DNA of 64,000 bases, from assembly GCA_035249305.1 (NCBI GenBank), contig DATFGQ010000016.1, positions 11,027 to 75,026 on the forward strand, given 5' to 3'. Below the pieces are notes generated by a model that was not told the DNA's origin, did not search any database, and saw only the letters and a program-made list of their open reading frames with translations. Below, in pieces: positions 52,240-61,720 of this stretch; the stretch's first letter is position 1, and every line of letters starts with the position of its first letter. A program made the translations under genes and the position numbers. The stretch is from DASUNP01 sp035249305. Lineage in GTDB: Bacteria; Acidobacteriota; Blastocatellia; UBA7656.

Positions 52240-53346
52240 ATGTCGACTAGAGTCTTGCTTGCCGAGAGTGATTTTGATTTTCAAAGGGCTGTCGCCCGAA
52301 TACTGAATGACGAACAGATCGAAGCGGTTTGCGCCGGTGATGGCAGGGACGCCTTGTGTCTGTTGAATGAGACCGTCCCCGACTTATTGATCGCCGATTG
52401 CGCGCTGCGGGGCAAGAACGGCTATGAGCTATGCCAGTATGTGAGGGAGGAGCCCGATTTTCAAACGCTCCCCGTCATTCTTCTGGATGACCATTTCGAC
52501 GCATCCAATAAGAATCTGGCATTCGGCGTCGGCGCGGACGCGTACCTGAGCAAGCCGTTCGAGCCGGGCGAGCTGATAAGGCTCTTGCATGATCTGCTCG
52601 GGAGTAAGGTAGAGAGCTCCGGTAGAGTAATATACTCGCCGGGCCTCGCCCATAGCTCAGAACAGGTTCTAACCGATCGCCGGACAATTGACGCGCGGAG
52701 CAAGCCGACGGGCTCGCCAGAAGCAGCGCCGGCAAGGGGACGAGATGGCCTGCGCTTCTTATGGTGGGGCCTGCTTATGGGCGCAATAATTGCCGCCGTG
52801 GCGTTGGCGCTTTTAATGCGGACGCCCGACATAGCTGGCCCTACACTCCAGAGCCCTCAGCCGAGCGGAGTAAACGGTTCACCCGCGCCGGCCCAGCAGG
52901 AAGACATGAATAATGTAGAAGAGGCATTCGGGTACTCGGAGGACGGTAAGCCAAGTGCTGTGAGCGCGGATGAAGATGTGAAGGCAATTCAAACCGGCCC
53001 GCCCGATAGCTCAACCGAGCCGGCAGATAATCTCAAGACTGAAACGATCGAGAGCGAGTCCAAGCAGGCTGTACCCGCTGACGCACCGCGCGAGGATGCG
53101 CGCGATACAGGCATCGATCGGGCAAGCGCCGGGTTGACAAGGCCACGCGCCGTCAGGACTACGAGGGAGAATACAATAAGCAGTCACTTTAAGCGGAGTG
53201 GCCGGGAGATGAAGCAAGCGGGCAAGCACATAGCGACGGGGACCAAACATTTCGGGCAAGGGAGTGGGAAGGCGAGCATATACGCGGGAGAGAAAATCAG
53301 CAAAGGAGCGAAGCGACTGGGGGCTGCGTTTAAGAAGATGTTCTAA
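52240..53346 (+). CDS. Membrane-anchored response-regulator-like protein
   Basis: 368 residues. Residues 1-125 are a receiver domain with phosphoacceptor Asp53 (LIADCALRG), acidic pair Glu9/Asp11 and Lys105 (LSKPF). The Thr/Ser switch position reads LLDDHF, so signalling geometry may differ. A linker, one span (FLWWGLLMGAIIAAVALALLM, about 170-190), a disordered Ser/Glu/Pro-rich stretch and a basic C-terminal end (SHFKRSGREMKQAGKHIATG, GEKISKGAKRLGAAFKKMF) follow. A receiver fused to a transmembrane span is unusual. No output domain is recognised. The start ATG follows AGATTGAAGCAGCATTT without a clear RBS. Confidence 0.75.
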   Translation: MSTRVLLAESDFDFQRAVARILNDEQIEAVCAGDGRDALCLLNETVPDLLIADCALRGKNGYELCQYVREEPDFQTLPVILLDDHFDASNKNLAFGVGADAYLSKPFEPGELIRLLHDLLGSKVESSGRVIYSPGLAHSSEQVLTDRRTIDARSKPTGSPEAAPARGRDGLRFLWWGLLMGAIIAAVALALLMRTPDIAGPTLQSPQPSGVNGSPAPAQQEDMNNVEEAFGYSEDGKPSAVSADEDVKAIQTGPPDSSTEPADNLKTETIESESKQAVPADAPREDARDTGIDRASAGLTRPRAVRTTRENTISSHFKRSGREMKQAGKHIATGTKHFGQGSGKASIYAGEKISKGAKRLGAAFKKMF

Positions 53347-53404
53347 CAGGCTCTTGCCCGAGGCCGTCGGGGTGGCAAGGCATACGTCATTTCCTTACTT
53401 GTTC

Positions 53405-55180
53405 TCACAGCGATTTCTTTACCCAGCCATACTTGTCGTAGGCCGCATCCATGCAGCGCCTGAACACTTCCTTGGTGCGCAGGAAGCTGTACTTCTCCTC
53501 CTCCATCTTCTGCTTATATGTATCGTCAGCCAGCACGTCTTTGATTATCGGGAGAACCCTTGTAGCCGCGAGGCTCTTCAGATGCTCCCGGAAGTCCGTC
53601 TCTTTTGCGAGGCTGTTCCCGAATCTCTCCAAATGCTCTTGCAGCCTCGGGTCATTCAGCAGCCCTTGAATCAGCAATGCCCATACCAGATTACGGGTGC
53701 GGCTGATGGCGTAGACGAGCTTCTGCGGCGCCCGCTCCTCCAACTTTTTCATCGGGCCGTTCAGCACGAGATGAGTTTTGTAGGCGAGTACGATCTTTCG
53801 CGCGTCCGCGCGCAGGTAACTCTCCCTGAACGTGTCCTCATAGACCTTCTGGTTCTCGAAGACCTCGGGCAGCCGCGACATCTTATCGATCTCGCCCTGT
53901 ACGGCGAGGAAAGTCTGAGCCAGCGGCTTGATCTTAATATCTCTTGTATCCTCGATCCCCATATCCAGGCGGTCGGCGTCAGAAAGGTTTTGAAAGGCAT
54001 TCTCCTGCCGGGAGTAGAAAATCCCCACCTGTTCTTTAAACTTATCTTCGAGGTCCGTCTGTATCCTGTCATTGGCGCGCAGGTTCCATGGATCAACGGG
54101 GTTCTGCTGGTTATTACATATCGTCACGTTTGTAACAAAGTCACTCCACGGATCGTGCTCTACCACCTTGGCGAGCACTTGAATGCTTTCGAGGATCTCT
54201 TTGTTGTCTCTTAATACCGTGTTCCCCTCGTTTATCTCTAAAAACCTGGAAAGGCTCGTAACCGTCTGCGCCCCGTTGAGCAGGCGAGGCACTTCAATCG
54301 TCGCCTTCCCGCCCTCGAATACTAGCTTCTCTGCGGCAAGCGTCACTCCGTTGTGGTTAAATACGAAGACCTCCGGGTCCTGTCGCTGCTTTAGCACTAT
54401 GTCGGCGAGGGCCTCTCGTATTTTTCTGTTAGGCGGGTTCTCGGGCGACAGCCCCGCGCGAATATTTCGGTTGAAGAACTTCTGCCCTAAGCTCTTATAG
54501 ATGCGGTGCAAATCCACCAGTGGAATAAACCCGACGTGCAGGTTCCTCGCCCCCTTGAAAGCCTGCAATGAAACGACCTCTGTAAAGCGGATGGTGTGTG
54601 AGTCGCGCAGGGGCGGAGGGGGCATACGCCGCTCGTCGGAGAGGAATTCGATTACGAGGTCAACAGGTCTCCCGCTGAAATACTGGTCGATCAGGAATTT
54701 CTTATTCTCGAGGTTCTCTCTTCTATCCCTCAACCCGGCGCTGTTGTCCGCGGCTTCGGTGCTGCCCTTGAAAACGAAATGGATGAATACACGGTCGATC
54801 AGAGATTGATGCTCGTACAATTCTGTCTTGAGATAGCGTAGAAACTCATTCTGACCGGGGTCCTGAAAAGGGTTGCCGAAGACCCTCTCCATCCCATCCC
54901 TTGTCAGTCGCTCAATTGATTCCTTGAGCAGGTTATGGTTGTCGGACCATTTGAACTGGTACAGGTATAAATTACGCCCCTCGCGGTCAATGTAGTACGC
55001 GTCAATCCCGTAGTCATTGCCTCCGAAAGCAACCTGGTGAGCGACGTCCTCGACCCTGCACTTGAATTTCTTGGTAAGGTAAAGCAAGGCGAAGTAATCT
55101 TCTTTGCAGCCTCCGTAAATCTCCTTGTGGTCGCTGAATATCTGGGCAAGTTCTTGCTGATCTCTTTTCGTAATGGCCAT
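53405..55180 (-). CDS. AIPR-family phage-resistance protein
   Basis: 591 residues. Near the N-terminus lies a restriction-nuclease-like segment GNDYGIDAYYIDREGRNLYLYQFKWS, with Asp60 and Gln75-x-Lys77 as a PD-(D/E)xK-type metal site. The AIPR core (PF10592) follows: KFFNRNIRAGL, FVFNHNGVTL, LLNGAQTVTSL and NNQQNPVD. The family was first seen as abortive-infection proteins; several act as nucleases. It lies 200 bases after mcrC on the same strand, so it belongs with the McrBC group. No RBS stands out. Confidence 0.85.
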   Translation of the reverse strand: MAITKRDQQELAQIFSDHKEIYGGCKEDYFALLYLTKKFKCRVEDVAHQVAFGGNDYGIDAYYIDREGRNLYLYQFKWSDNHNLLKESIERLTRDGMERVFGNPFQDPGQNEFLRYLKTELYEHQSLIDRVFIHFVFKGSTEAADNSAGLRDRRENLENKKFLIDQYFSGRPVDLVIEFLSDERRMPPPPLRDSHTIRFTEVVSLQAFKGARNLHVGFIPLVDLHRIYKSLGQKFFNRNIRAGLSPENPPNRKIREALADIVLKQRQDPEVFVFNHNGVTLAAEKLVFEGGKATIEVPRLLNGAQTVTSLSRFLEINEGNTVLRDNKEILESIQVLAKVVEHDPWSDFVTNVTICNNQQNPVDPWNLRANDRIQTDLEDKFKEQVGIFYSRQENAFQNLSDADRLDMGIEDTRDIKIKPLAQTFLAVQGEIDKMSRLPEVFENQKVYEDTFRESYLRADARKIVLAYKTHLVLNGPMKKLEERAPQKLVYAISRTRNLVWALLIQGLLNDPRLQEHLERFGNSLAKETDFREHLKSLAATRVLPIIKDVLADDTYKQKMEEEKYSFLRTKEVFRRCMDAAYDKYGWVKKSL

Positions 55181-55380
55181 GACTTAGTCCTTCAAATTAT
55201 ACAAACATAGGATTCGGGTATTATCCGGGTTAACCGCGCCAACGCTGTTCGCAAATAGCTTAATACAACTAACAGGTGAGGGGTTCCCCACTTTATTGCA
55301 CGTTACTGTAACTGTCAACACTTTCAGAAATATGCGCATGAGGGAAGGCGCGCGAGGAATACTATTGATCCGGCACGGGG

Positions 55381-56706
55381 CTAGCGCCTTGATGGTGAGT
55401 GGCCAAACGCCAGTTCCTCCGCGAAACTTCTTCGCTTTGCCTCAACATAGCCCGTGCTGCCGTCTGAGATCAGGGTCTCCAGGTACATCAAGTTTACGGG
55501 GCGCAGAATCACCTGGGCGCGACCGCGCCCTCTCAGAGGGTCTCTGATTTCGATTCGTGCTTCCCTGGCTTCCGGGTGAACCGTCGGGTAAATGATGGCC
55601 GCCGATGACAAACTGTCCTGGCTCATCGCGTAGATTGCCAGTTGATACAGCATGTCGCGGGGCAGCGGCTTCTCCCAAAGGTCGCGGTACTTCGCGTCGA
55701 GTATCGAGACTAGCCTTGAGCCCTTCAGCACTACGTAATCCGGCCGCGGCTCCGGAGCCCTGCGGTTCCTCGGGTTGTGGTCGGGGAGATAGGCCATCAT
55801 CCCCTTCAGCCTGAACTCATCCTGCACGTAGTAACCTTCCAGGCTCTCGCGCAGGAATCTCGACATCAGCGCCTGGAAGAACCTGTTCATGTCGAAGAGG
55901 AAGCCTTGCAGACTTATCCGTCGGTCGGCGTCTTCTATTGTGATCCCCAGCGACTCCGAGAGCAGCTTGATTATCGTGAGGGCCGGCTCATAGGCAGTGG
56001 TCAGCCTGTTGGCCTCCCTCTTGAGCCTTGCCCAAACGTCGCGGATCAAGTCGATCTGCGATACGTCCTCTTGAAGCTCCGCTGCCAGACGGCGCAGTCT
56101 CGCCCTCAACTTCATGTCGCTCGTTAAGCCAGCGCCGAGGCGCAGGCCGCTCAGCAGAACCTGATTGATCAGGCAGTCTTCGAGCCTTGGATAGTAAGTA
56201 CAGGGGAGCGCCGCCTGGATTGTCCCCCCTTGACTGACGACGCGCTGCATGTTGATTCGCCCCCTCGGCCATGCCAGATCGCGGTCGACTCTCCTGTAGT
56301 CGCGGTGGAGCCCGCGCGCCAACAGCTCCCTCGCCTCGGCCAGCAATTGCGAGATGAGCAAGTCCTGAAAGGTTTCGGGGAGCGTGCCGTATTCAACCGG
56401 GTCAAGAAGATTCAGGTCGCGCAGCCCGTAGGCATATCGCAGGAGTCTTAGCAGGGGAAGCCCATTCAGCTTGGGGTGGACCGTAATCTCCAGCTCGCCT
56501 AGCCGAACCCTTCCGACGTAAGACGAAGCAGTTATCGATAACCCCTTCCGGAGTTCTGACACCTCCAGCGCGCCCGAGTTCGACAGAGATTGAATCGCGC
56601 TTTGGACGACCCGGTCCTCTCTGATGAACAGACCGGCAAGCGCGGGGTCCGTATCCGGGCTCTTGCTCTCCCACTCAAGCATCTCGATGGAAATACTTGG
56701 CGCCAT
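55381..56706 (-). CDS. mcrC: McrC-like nuclease subunit of type IV restriction
   Basis: 441 residues. The N-terminal beta-barrel part (ITASSYVGRVRLGELEITVHPK and LLRLLRYAYG) interacts with McrB in known systems. The C-terminal PD-(D/E)xK nuclease reads RPDYVVLKG...SILDAKYRD at about residues 320-340. The gene follows mcrB directly: TAG-stop, then GTG or ATG at 56709/56706, so it is translationally coupled. McrC forms the nuclease that cuts modified DNA when the McrB GTPase ring is active. Confidence 0.92.
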   Translation of the reverse strand: MAPSISIEMLEWESKSPDTDPALAGLFIREDRVVQSAIQSLSNSGALEVSELRKGLSITASSYVGRVRLGELEITVHPKLNGLPLLRLLRYAYGLRDLNLLDPVEYGTLPETFQDLLISQLLAEARELLARGLHRDYRRVDRDLAWPRGRINMQRVVSQGGTIQAALPCTYYPRLEDCLINQVLLSGLRLGAGLTSDMKLRARLRRLAAELQEDVSQIDLIRDVWARLKREANRLTTAYEPALTIIKLLSESLGITIEDADRRISLQGFLFDMNRFFQALMSRFLRESLEGYYVQDEFRLKGMMAYLPDHNPRNRRAPEPRPDYVVLKGSRLVSILDAKYRDLWEKPLPRDMLYQLAIYAMSQDSLSSAAIIYPTVHPEAREARIEIRDPLRGRGRAQVILRPVNLMYLETLISDGSTGYVEAKRRSFAEELAFGHSPSRR

Positions 56707-56708
56707 CA

Positions 56709-59036
56709 CTATTCTTTGTCCGCAGGCTCGCCGGTCTCCTCGCCTTCGCCATCATCCCCGAGAGCCTCTGCTGTGGAAGTGAGGGCTTGCATCGAGGTGG
56801 CGATCTCCGGGAAGGGGGCGAGCAGAGCCTGGACAAGCTCTCCCTGCATGGAATCTCCGAACAACTCGTGACGGATGCTCTGACTCGCCGCGTCGACAAG
56901 GCCCCGCCCGATTATCTTCTCCAGCGTCGCGAAGTCCTCGTAGCAGTATTCCTCCAGCAGCGGGATTATGTCTTCTCTTATCGCCCTTGAGAGCTTCGAG
57001 AAGTCCGAAACCGGGTGGCTGCCTTCGAGCAGATACGAATGGCCTATCTGCAAGTTGCGGGCGTCACGCCCTATGTGATCGCGTATCCTGGCGTTGAGCG
57101 CATCAAGCCACGGGCCTAGAGGGATGCCCCCGACCACGGCGCCTTTGAAGATCGAGCTGTCGGGCATCAACTCTATAAAGCCGAACCGCCGCCGCAGCGC
57201 GGTGTCGAGCAGAGCTATTGAGCGGTCGGCCGTATTCATCGTCCCGATGATGTAGACGTTGCCGGGTATTTGAAACGGCGTCGCGGTCAGCGGTAGCAAT
57301 ATGGACTTGCCTCTCTTGTCCTTCTCAATTACGGTAAGCAGCTCCCCGAATATGCGGGGTATGTCTCCCCGATTGATCTCATCTATTATCAGGTAGAACT
57401 TTTTCTCGGGCTGAGCCGATGCGTCGGCGCAGAGCCTCTTGAAGATGCCGTCGCGCAGCAGGAACGTCATCCGGCCATCGGAGGTTTCCGGCCTGTACCC
57501 TTCGAGGAAATCCTCGTAACCGTAGGCCGGGTGGAAGCAGCACATCCTCACCAGACCCAGCGAATCGCTTCCGTCGCCGAGCACCACAGCCCTCTGGTCA
57601 TCCGACAGCTCACCGAACGTGACGCCGCAGCTCGAAAGCGCGGCGAGCTCACGCGCGGCTGTCTCCGCCCAGTGCGTTTTTCCCGTTCCCGGAGGTCCGT
57701 AAAGAATCACCTGCCCCTTGCGCTCCAGCACATCTTGTATACGTCCCGGCAAACCTCCCAGCCTTGGCGGATGCGATGATTCCCGGTTGCGAGGCGCTAC
57801 CGCGGCGGCTCTCGCCGGCGCTTCCAGTATTCGCCGCTCCACCTCCAGCATGTTTATAGCTTCTTTAATAAGATGCACGGTGGTTCGGAGCCCCTCGGCA
57901 TTCGGCAGCCTCCATTCCTCCAATGATAGCCACTCAACCGGGAGGCGGTGAGGGAAATCAGACGACGAGTCGAAATAGTACTCGCCGACAACTTTCCCTA
58001 TTCCCAGAACGCTCGCGCCGTCGGAGGCCAGCACCAGATCATTCCTGGCGATACGTTTGATCAGAGCAAGGACCTGGTTGGCCGCTCGCGTGACGGCTTG
58101 CGGCGCGTTAGGGTAGTGGGTTTCCATCAGCTCTCTGAGACTATCTTTGAAGCCGCTCTCCCCGGCTATGCCTGTCAGATCGCCGATCTCGGGCCAGCCG
58201 ATGGCTACGGAGTTGCCGTCGCGCATGATCTCCCACCTGTTTCTCGGCTGGGTGCTGTCGCTCGTCCCGACGCGCCAGTAGTAGTAGGGGTTGCCATTTC
58301 GATGGACCAGAACCGTTGTGAGGTTTTTGATGTGAATGCCAAGCTTATCGGCGATCGACACGTACCGCCCGGCAGCCAGGTATCTTCCTTTCCCTTCAGG
58401 CGGTAGTTGCAGAAGCTTTACAAGATTGAAAAGCTGATATGAAATTGCATGAAAGGCGTCGATCTTCGCCGGGTAGATGAGACAAAAGTACTTATGGCCC
58501 CAGGTCAGTCGGCTCACATCAGGCGCCAGCGAGTCCATCTGTTCTTGAAGCGCCTTATAATCGTCATCAGTGCCATTGTCCGGGAATTTATCAAGCAATT
58601 CGCACCCTGCGACAAGCTGGTCTCTGTGTCTCCTGGCTATGGCAATCGCCTCTTCAAGCGAGATTTCAACGGGGTAGTTGCTCGCATCTCTGCCTGTCCA
58701 TGCGCCCGTCTCTCTCCGGCGGAAAATCCCGAACTTGAGAGCGCTGCCGCCAGCGATGCTGCCGAATTTGGCGGGTAGCTCGTCATCGTCTTTGAACTCA
58801 AGCCAGTAAACCAGACTGTTCCGGTTGCTATGATCGTGCATGAGTTTGAGAAGATCTTCGCCGTCGAGGTTCTTTAGCACGTCGGGTCCGAACCGTCTCT
58901 TGAACCTATCGTAACAAGCGTCCAAAGCAGACTGAGATAAGAGCACTCCCTCCGCGTCGAGCTTTGAATGTAGCGCTTTCAGTTCGGCGACGAATCTCTC
59001 TTCAAGCATTGCAAAGGCCACGCTATACAGACTCAC
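56709..59036 (-). CDS. mcrB: McrB-like GTPase with modified-base-reader-like domain
   Basis: 775 residues. An N-terminal helical part is followed (about 225-400) by an EVE/PUA-like segment: LGIHIKNLTTVLVHRNGNPYYYWRVG, then SVAIGWPEIGDL, QVLALIKRIARNDLVLA, LGIGKVVGEYYF and HRLPVEWLS. These resemble reader domains for modified bases. The AAA+ motor follows with Walker A GPPGTGKTH (about 445-453), FYLIIDEINRGD (about 548) and the McrB-specific MNTADRS (about 598). Type IV systems use such readers to find phage-type modified cytosines and translocate DNA for McrC. A second ATG eleven codons in is also possible. Confidence 0.9.
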   Translation of the reverse strand: MSLYSVAFAMLEERFVAELKALHSKLDAEGVLLSQSALDACYDRFKRRFGPDVLKNLDGEDLLKLMHDHSNRNSLVYWLEFKDDDELPAKFGSIAGGSALKFGIFRRRETGAWTGRDASNYPVEISLEEAIAIARRHRDQLVAGCELLDKFPDNGTDDDYKALQEQMDSLAPDVSRLTWGHKYFCLIYPAKIDAFHAISYQLFNLVKLLQLPPEGKGRYLAAGRYVSIADKLGIHIKNLTTVLVHRNGNPYYYWRVGTSDSTQPRNRWEIMRDGNSVAIGWPEIGDLTGIAGESGFKDSLRELMETHYPNAPQAVTRAANQVLALIKRIARNDLVLASDGASVLGIGKVVGEYYFDSSSDFPHRLPVEWLSLEEWRLPNAEGLRTTVHLIKEAINMLEVERRILEAPARAAAVAPRNRESSHPPRLGGLPGRIQDVLERKGQVILYGPPGTGKTHWAETAARELAALSSCGVTFGELSDDQRAVVLGDGSDSLGLVRMCCFHPAYGYEDFLEGYRPETSDGRMTFLLRDGIFKRLCADASAQPEKKFYLIIDEINRGDIPRIFGELLTVIEKDKRGKSILLPLTATPFQIPGNVYIIGTMNTADRSIALLDTALRRRFGFIELMPDSSIFKGAVVGGIPLGPWLDALNARIRDHIGRDARNLQIGHSYLLEGSHPVSDFSKLSRAIREDIIPLLEEYCYEDFATLEKIIGRGLVDAASQSIRHELFGDSMQGELVQALLAPFPEIATSMQALTSTAEALGDDGEGEETGEPADKE

Positions 59037-59334
59037 GGAAATTTATAAGTCGGGCAAACAACGTCTTCAGTACACTTTACCGTATCAACTAGCGTTAATA
59101 AAGCTGCGTGAGTCGGTTCAGGTCACTATCTTGGCATTCCGGGTATCGTGTTCGGATCTAAGGACGGATGATGTGAATATGAACTAGATTAAGTTGGTCA
59201 ACGAACTTTTCCAATCTGGTGCGCGGCTCGCGCTCCGCGATGGCCTGCTCGTCTCGGACGGAACAGACAGGCTCTCTAAGGAAGAGGCTAAAAGAGCGCA
59301 AACCCGTCGCCCTGCGGCTCACAGGTGGGCGCTT
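59037..59334. other. Intergenic region between mcrB and histidine kinase
   Basis: 298 bases with no certain gene. A short plus-strand frame from 59194 begins LVNELFQSGARLALRDGLLV, faintly like the TubC docking-domain pattern, but it runs into the kinase gene's 3' end and has no RBS. Otherwise nothing is visible. Confidence 0.4.
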
Positions 59335-61050
59335 CTACAGGCAGACTTTCTCGACGAGCCCCTCAGGCTCCTCCGAAATATTGTCAGGCGAGCCGCGTTT
59401 AGCTAGCGGCAACTTTATAGTAAAAAGAGCCCCTTCTCCTATCCGGCTCTCTACCTTTATATCGCCGCCATGACGTTCAATTATTCCATGTACGATTGAC
59501 AGCCCCAGCCCTGTGCCCTCTCCCACTGATTTAGTAGTAAAGAAAGGGTCGAAGATTTTCGTGACGACGTCCTCCGGGATGCCAGGCCCATTATCGCGAA
59601 ATAGGACCACTGCCCAATCGCCATCCAACTGAGTTGTTATCCACAAGTCACCCTGGCTATTCATAGCCTGGGCGGCGTTAACCATCAGATTCATCCATAC
59701 CTGTGACAACTGGCCCGCGTAACATTCTATCTTGGGCAGCTCGGCATAGTCGCGGTGGATGACGACACGTTCTGGGCGGAAAAATTGCCCGAGCATCCTT
59801 ATGGTGGATTCAATACCCGCGGTAATATCAACCGCTTGCCATTCCAATTCGTCGGCGCGGGAGAACGTCTTGAGGTTTAATACTATGTCGCGCACGCGGC
59901 TTGAGCCTTCATGGCAATCCTGTAAGGCGTTTGATATGTCGGCGACTAAGTAGTCGTAATCAATCTCCTCTTTCAGGAGGTATGCTCCCTGTTTGACCTG
60001 TTCGGGCATCTCTTCACACCCGTCATAAAAGTCAAGCAGCCTGCGCAACTGAGTGATAGACTCATTAAGCAATACGGTATTGCTGTAGACGAAGCTGATC
60101 GGGTTGTTCAACTCGTGGGCGACGCCCGCGACCATCCTCCCGAGCGCGGCCATTTTTTCTTGCTGCAACAATTGCTCCCGCATAACCATCTGCGTTTGCG
60201 TTTGCTCCAGTTCGTTCTTGGTCTTATCCAGCCGGCGAGCATTATTTACCCGATCCTCATTGATCTCGCGCAGGTTATTCACCATGAGGTTGAGCGCCTC
60301 GGCCAGCTCGCCAAACTTGTCCTTACGATTGAGCGTAAGCCTTTGAAGCCCGTCGCCTGCCGCGATGGCACGCGCCACCCACGTCAATCTCTCGATGGGG
60401 CGATCGATTGAGCAGGTCAGCCGGTAGCTGAGTAAGCATCCGACGATGATTAATACCAGAATCAGCGGGATCGTGATGACGTCAATAAACTCCAACTGTG
60501 ACTCTATGTTTTTGAGAGAGCTGCTTATCTTATAAGCGACCAGATCGTAGAGTTGTCTCAGCCGCCACTGCTGCTTGCCGTGGGCTTCAAGATATTGGCC
60601 GAAATACAATTGTTCGGCCTCGGCTGGTTTCTGCTTACCGATAGCATCAAGGATCTGACGCTCTAATGACCTGAGTTCTTCCTCGTTCGTGTTCCGAATA
60701 TCATCCAGAGTATCAAGTAAGTCTTGATCGGTCATTAATTCCCGCGCGAGCACAAAGTAAGGATTAATTTGCTCGTAGGCTGCGTTAATATTCTTAAGTT
60801 CCTGATCGCCGAACTCCCCATGCGGGCGCAGCAAATGGCCCCGAAGCGATCCGTCAATGCGCAGCCTCTCGGCCTTTATGATCAATATGAGCTCGGCCAC
60901 CTGCCGATCGGTTCGCAATGTCTGCCCGGATGAAGATGCTGAGCCACGGAGCAGAGCGATTATCAAACCGGCCATTAATAAGCTGAGCATCAATAGCGCG
61001 CCGAAATATAAGAAGATTTTGGCGCGCAAACTCTTTGTTTCTTCGCGCAT
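59335..61050 (-). CDS. Transmembrane sensor histidine kinase
   Basis: 571 residues. First span (KIFLYFGALLMLSLLMAGLIIALL), an extracytoplasmic helical domain (about 40-185), second span (ITIPLILVLIIVGCLLSYRL), HAMP-like linker (IERLTWVARAIAAGDGL), a coiled coil (EDRVNNARRLDKTKNELEQTQTQ), then the kinase core. His312 is in VAHELNNP; the ATP lid is NLMVNAAQAM, RDNGPGIPEDVVTKIFDPFFTTKSVGEGTGLGLSIV and HGGDIKV. The H-box and N/G boxes put it with ZraS/NtrB-like group 4 kinases. The divergent two-receiver operon at 61193 is probably its target. Confidence 0.92.
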   Translation of the reverse strand: MREETKSLRAKIFLYFGALLMLSLLMAGLIIALLRGSASSSGQTLRTDRQVAELILIIKAERLRIDGSLRGHLLRPHGEFGDQELKNINAAYEQINPYFVLARELMTDQDLLDTLDDIRNTNEEELRSLERQILDAIGKQKPAEAEQLYFGQYLEAHGKQQWRLRQLYDLVAYKISSSLKNIESQLEFIDVITIPLILVLIIVGCLLSYRLTCSIDRPIERLTWVARAIAAGDGLQRLTLNRKDKFGELAEALNLMVNNLREINEDRVNNARRLDKTKNELEQTQTQMVMREQLLQQEKMAALGRMVAGVAHELNNPISFVYSNTVLLNESITQLRRLLDFYDGCEEMPEQVKQGAYLLKEEIDYDYLVADISNALQDCHEGSSRVRDIVLNLKTFSRADELEWQAVDITAGIESTIRMLGQFFRPERVVIHRDYAELPKIECYAGQLSQVWMNLMVNAAQAMNSQGDLWITTQLDGDWAVVLFRDNGPGIPEDVVTKIFDPFFTTKSVGEGTGLGLSIVHGIIERHGGDIKVESRIGEGALFTIKLPLAKRGSPDNISEEPEGLVEKVCL

Positions 61051-61192
61051 AGAATCCTGACCCTGCGAAAGTAATTTGAGCTGCTAGACCCCAATTCATA
61101 CTTATCGGCAAAGCGGCGCAAAACTTTATACCAATCCCGCTATAAAGTTCTTGGCGCTTTCGCCGATAAGTCTTCATGGAGGAGAAAACCCA

Positions 61193-61714
61193 ATGAACTA
61201 CACGATACTTGCAGTGGATGACGAACCGGCAAACCTTCGCATGTTGGAGAGGCTCTTTCGCAGAGAGTATCGAGTATTGACTGCCAACAGCGGGGAAGAG
61301 GCTCTTGCCATGCTCCAGAAAGAAAACGTCTCACTCATCATTACCGATCAACGTATGCCGGGGATGACCGGGACTGAAATGTTGCGAGAGAGCATGCACT
61401 CCAGCCCTGACTCTATAAAGATTATTCTGACGGGCTACACAGACCTTGAAGCGCTTACTGAGGCGATCAATACAACGAGAGTCTATAAATTCGTCAGTAA
61501 GCCGTGGGACCCTACGGCCCTAAGACAGACTGTCCAAGATGCCTTCCGCGAGTATGGAATGCTGGCCCGGTACAAGCAGGTGATTGATGATATCGTGAGG
61601 CTTGTCCACTCTTATCCTGATATTTTCAACCAGGAGAGCCCCCAGGATAATATCATCAGCGCGACAGCCGGCCTCCATGATCTTTGCAGCAGGGTTGAGG
61701 AGCCTGCCAACTGA
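61193..61714 (+). CDS. Single-domain-like response regulator, first of pair
   Basis: 173 residues. Receiver domain (ILAVDDEPANLRMLERL, LIITDQRMPGMTG with Asp52, IILTGYTD with Thr80, and VSKPWDP with Lys103). A 60-residue helical end follows without an obvious DNA-binding or enzyme fold. The SKPWDP signature is that of receivers of the RpfG/HD-GYP and CheY-like groups. The ATG at 61193 has GGAGGAG upstream. It is divergent from the histidine kinase. Confidence 0.9.
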   Translation: MNYTILAVDDEPANLRMLERLFRREYRVLTANSGEEALAMLQKENVSLIITDQRMPGMTGTEMLRESMHSSPDSIKIILTGYTDLEALTEAINTTRVYKFVSKPWDPTALRQTVQDAFREYGMLARYKQVIDDIVRLVHSYPDIFNQESPQDNIISATAGLHDLCSRVEEPAN

Positions 61715-61720
61715 GATTCT

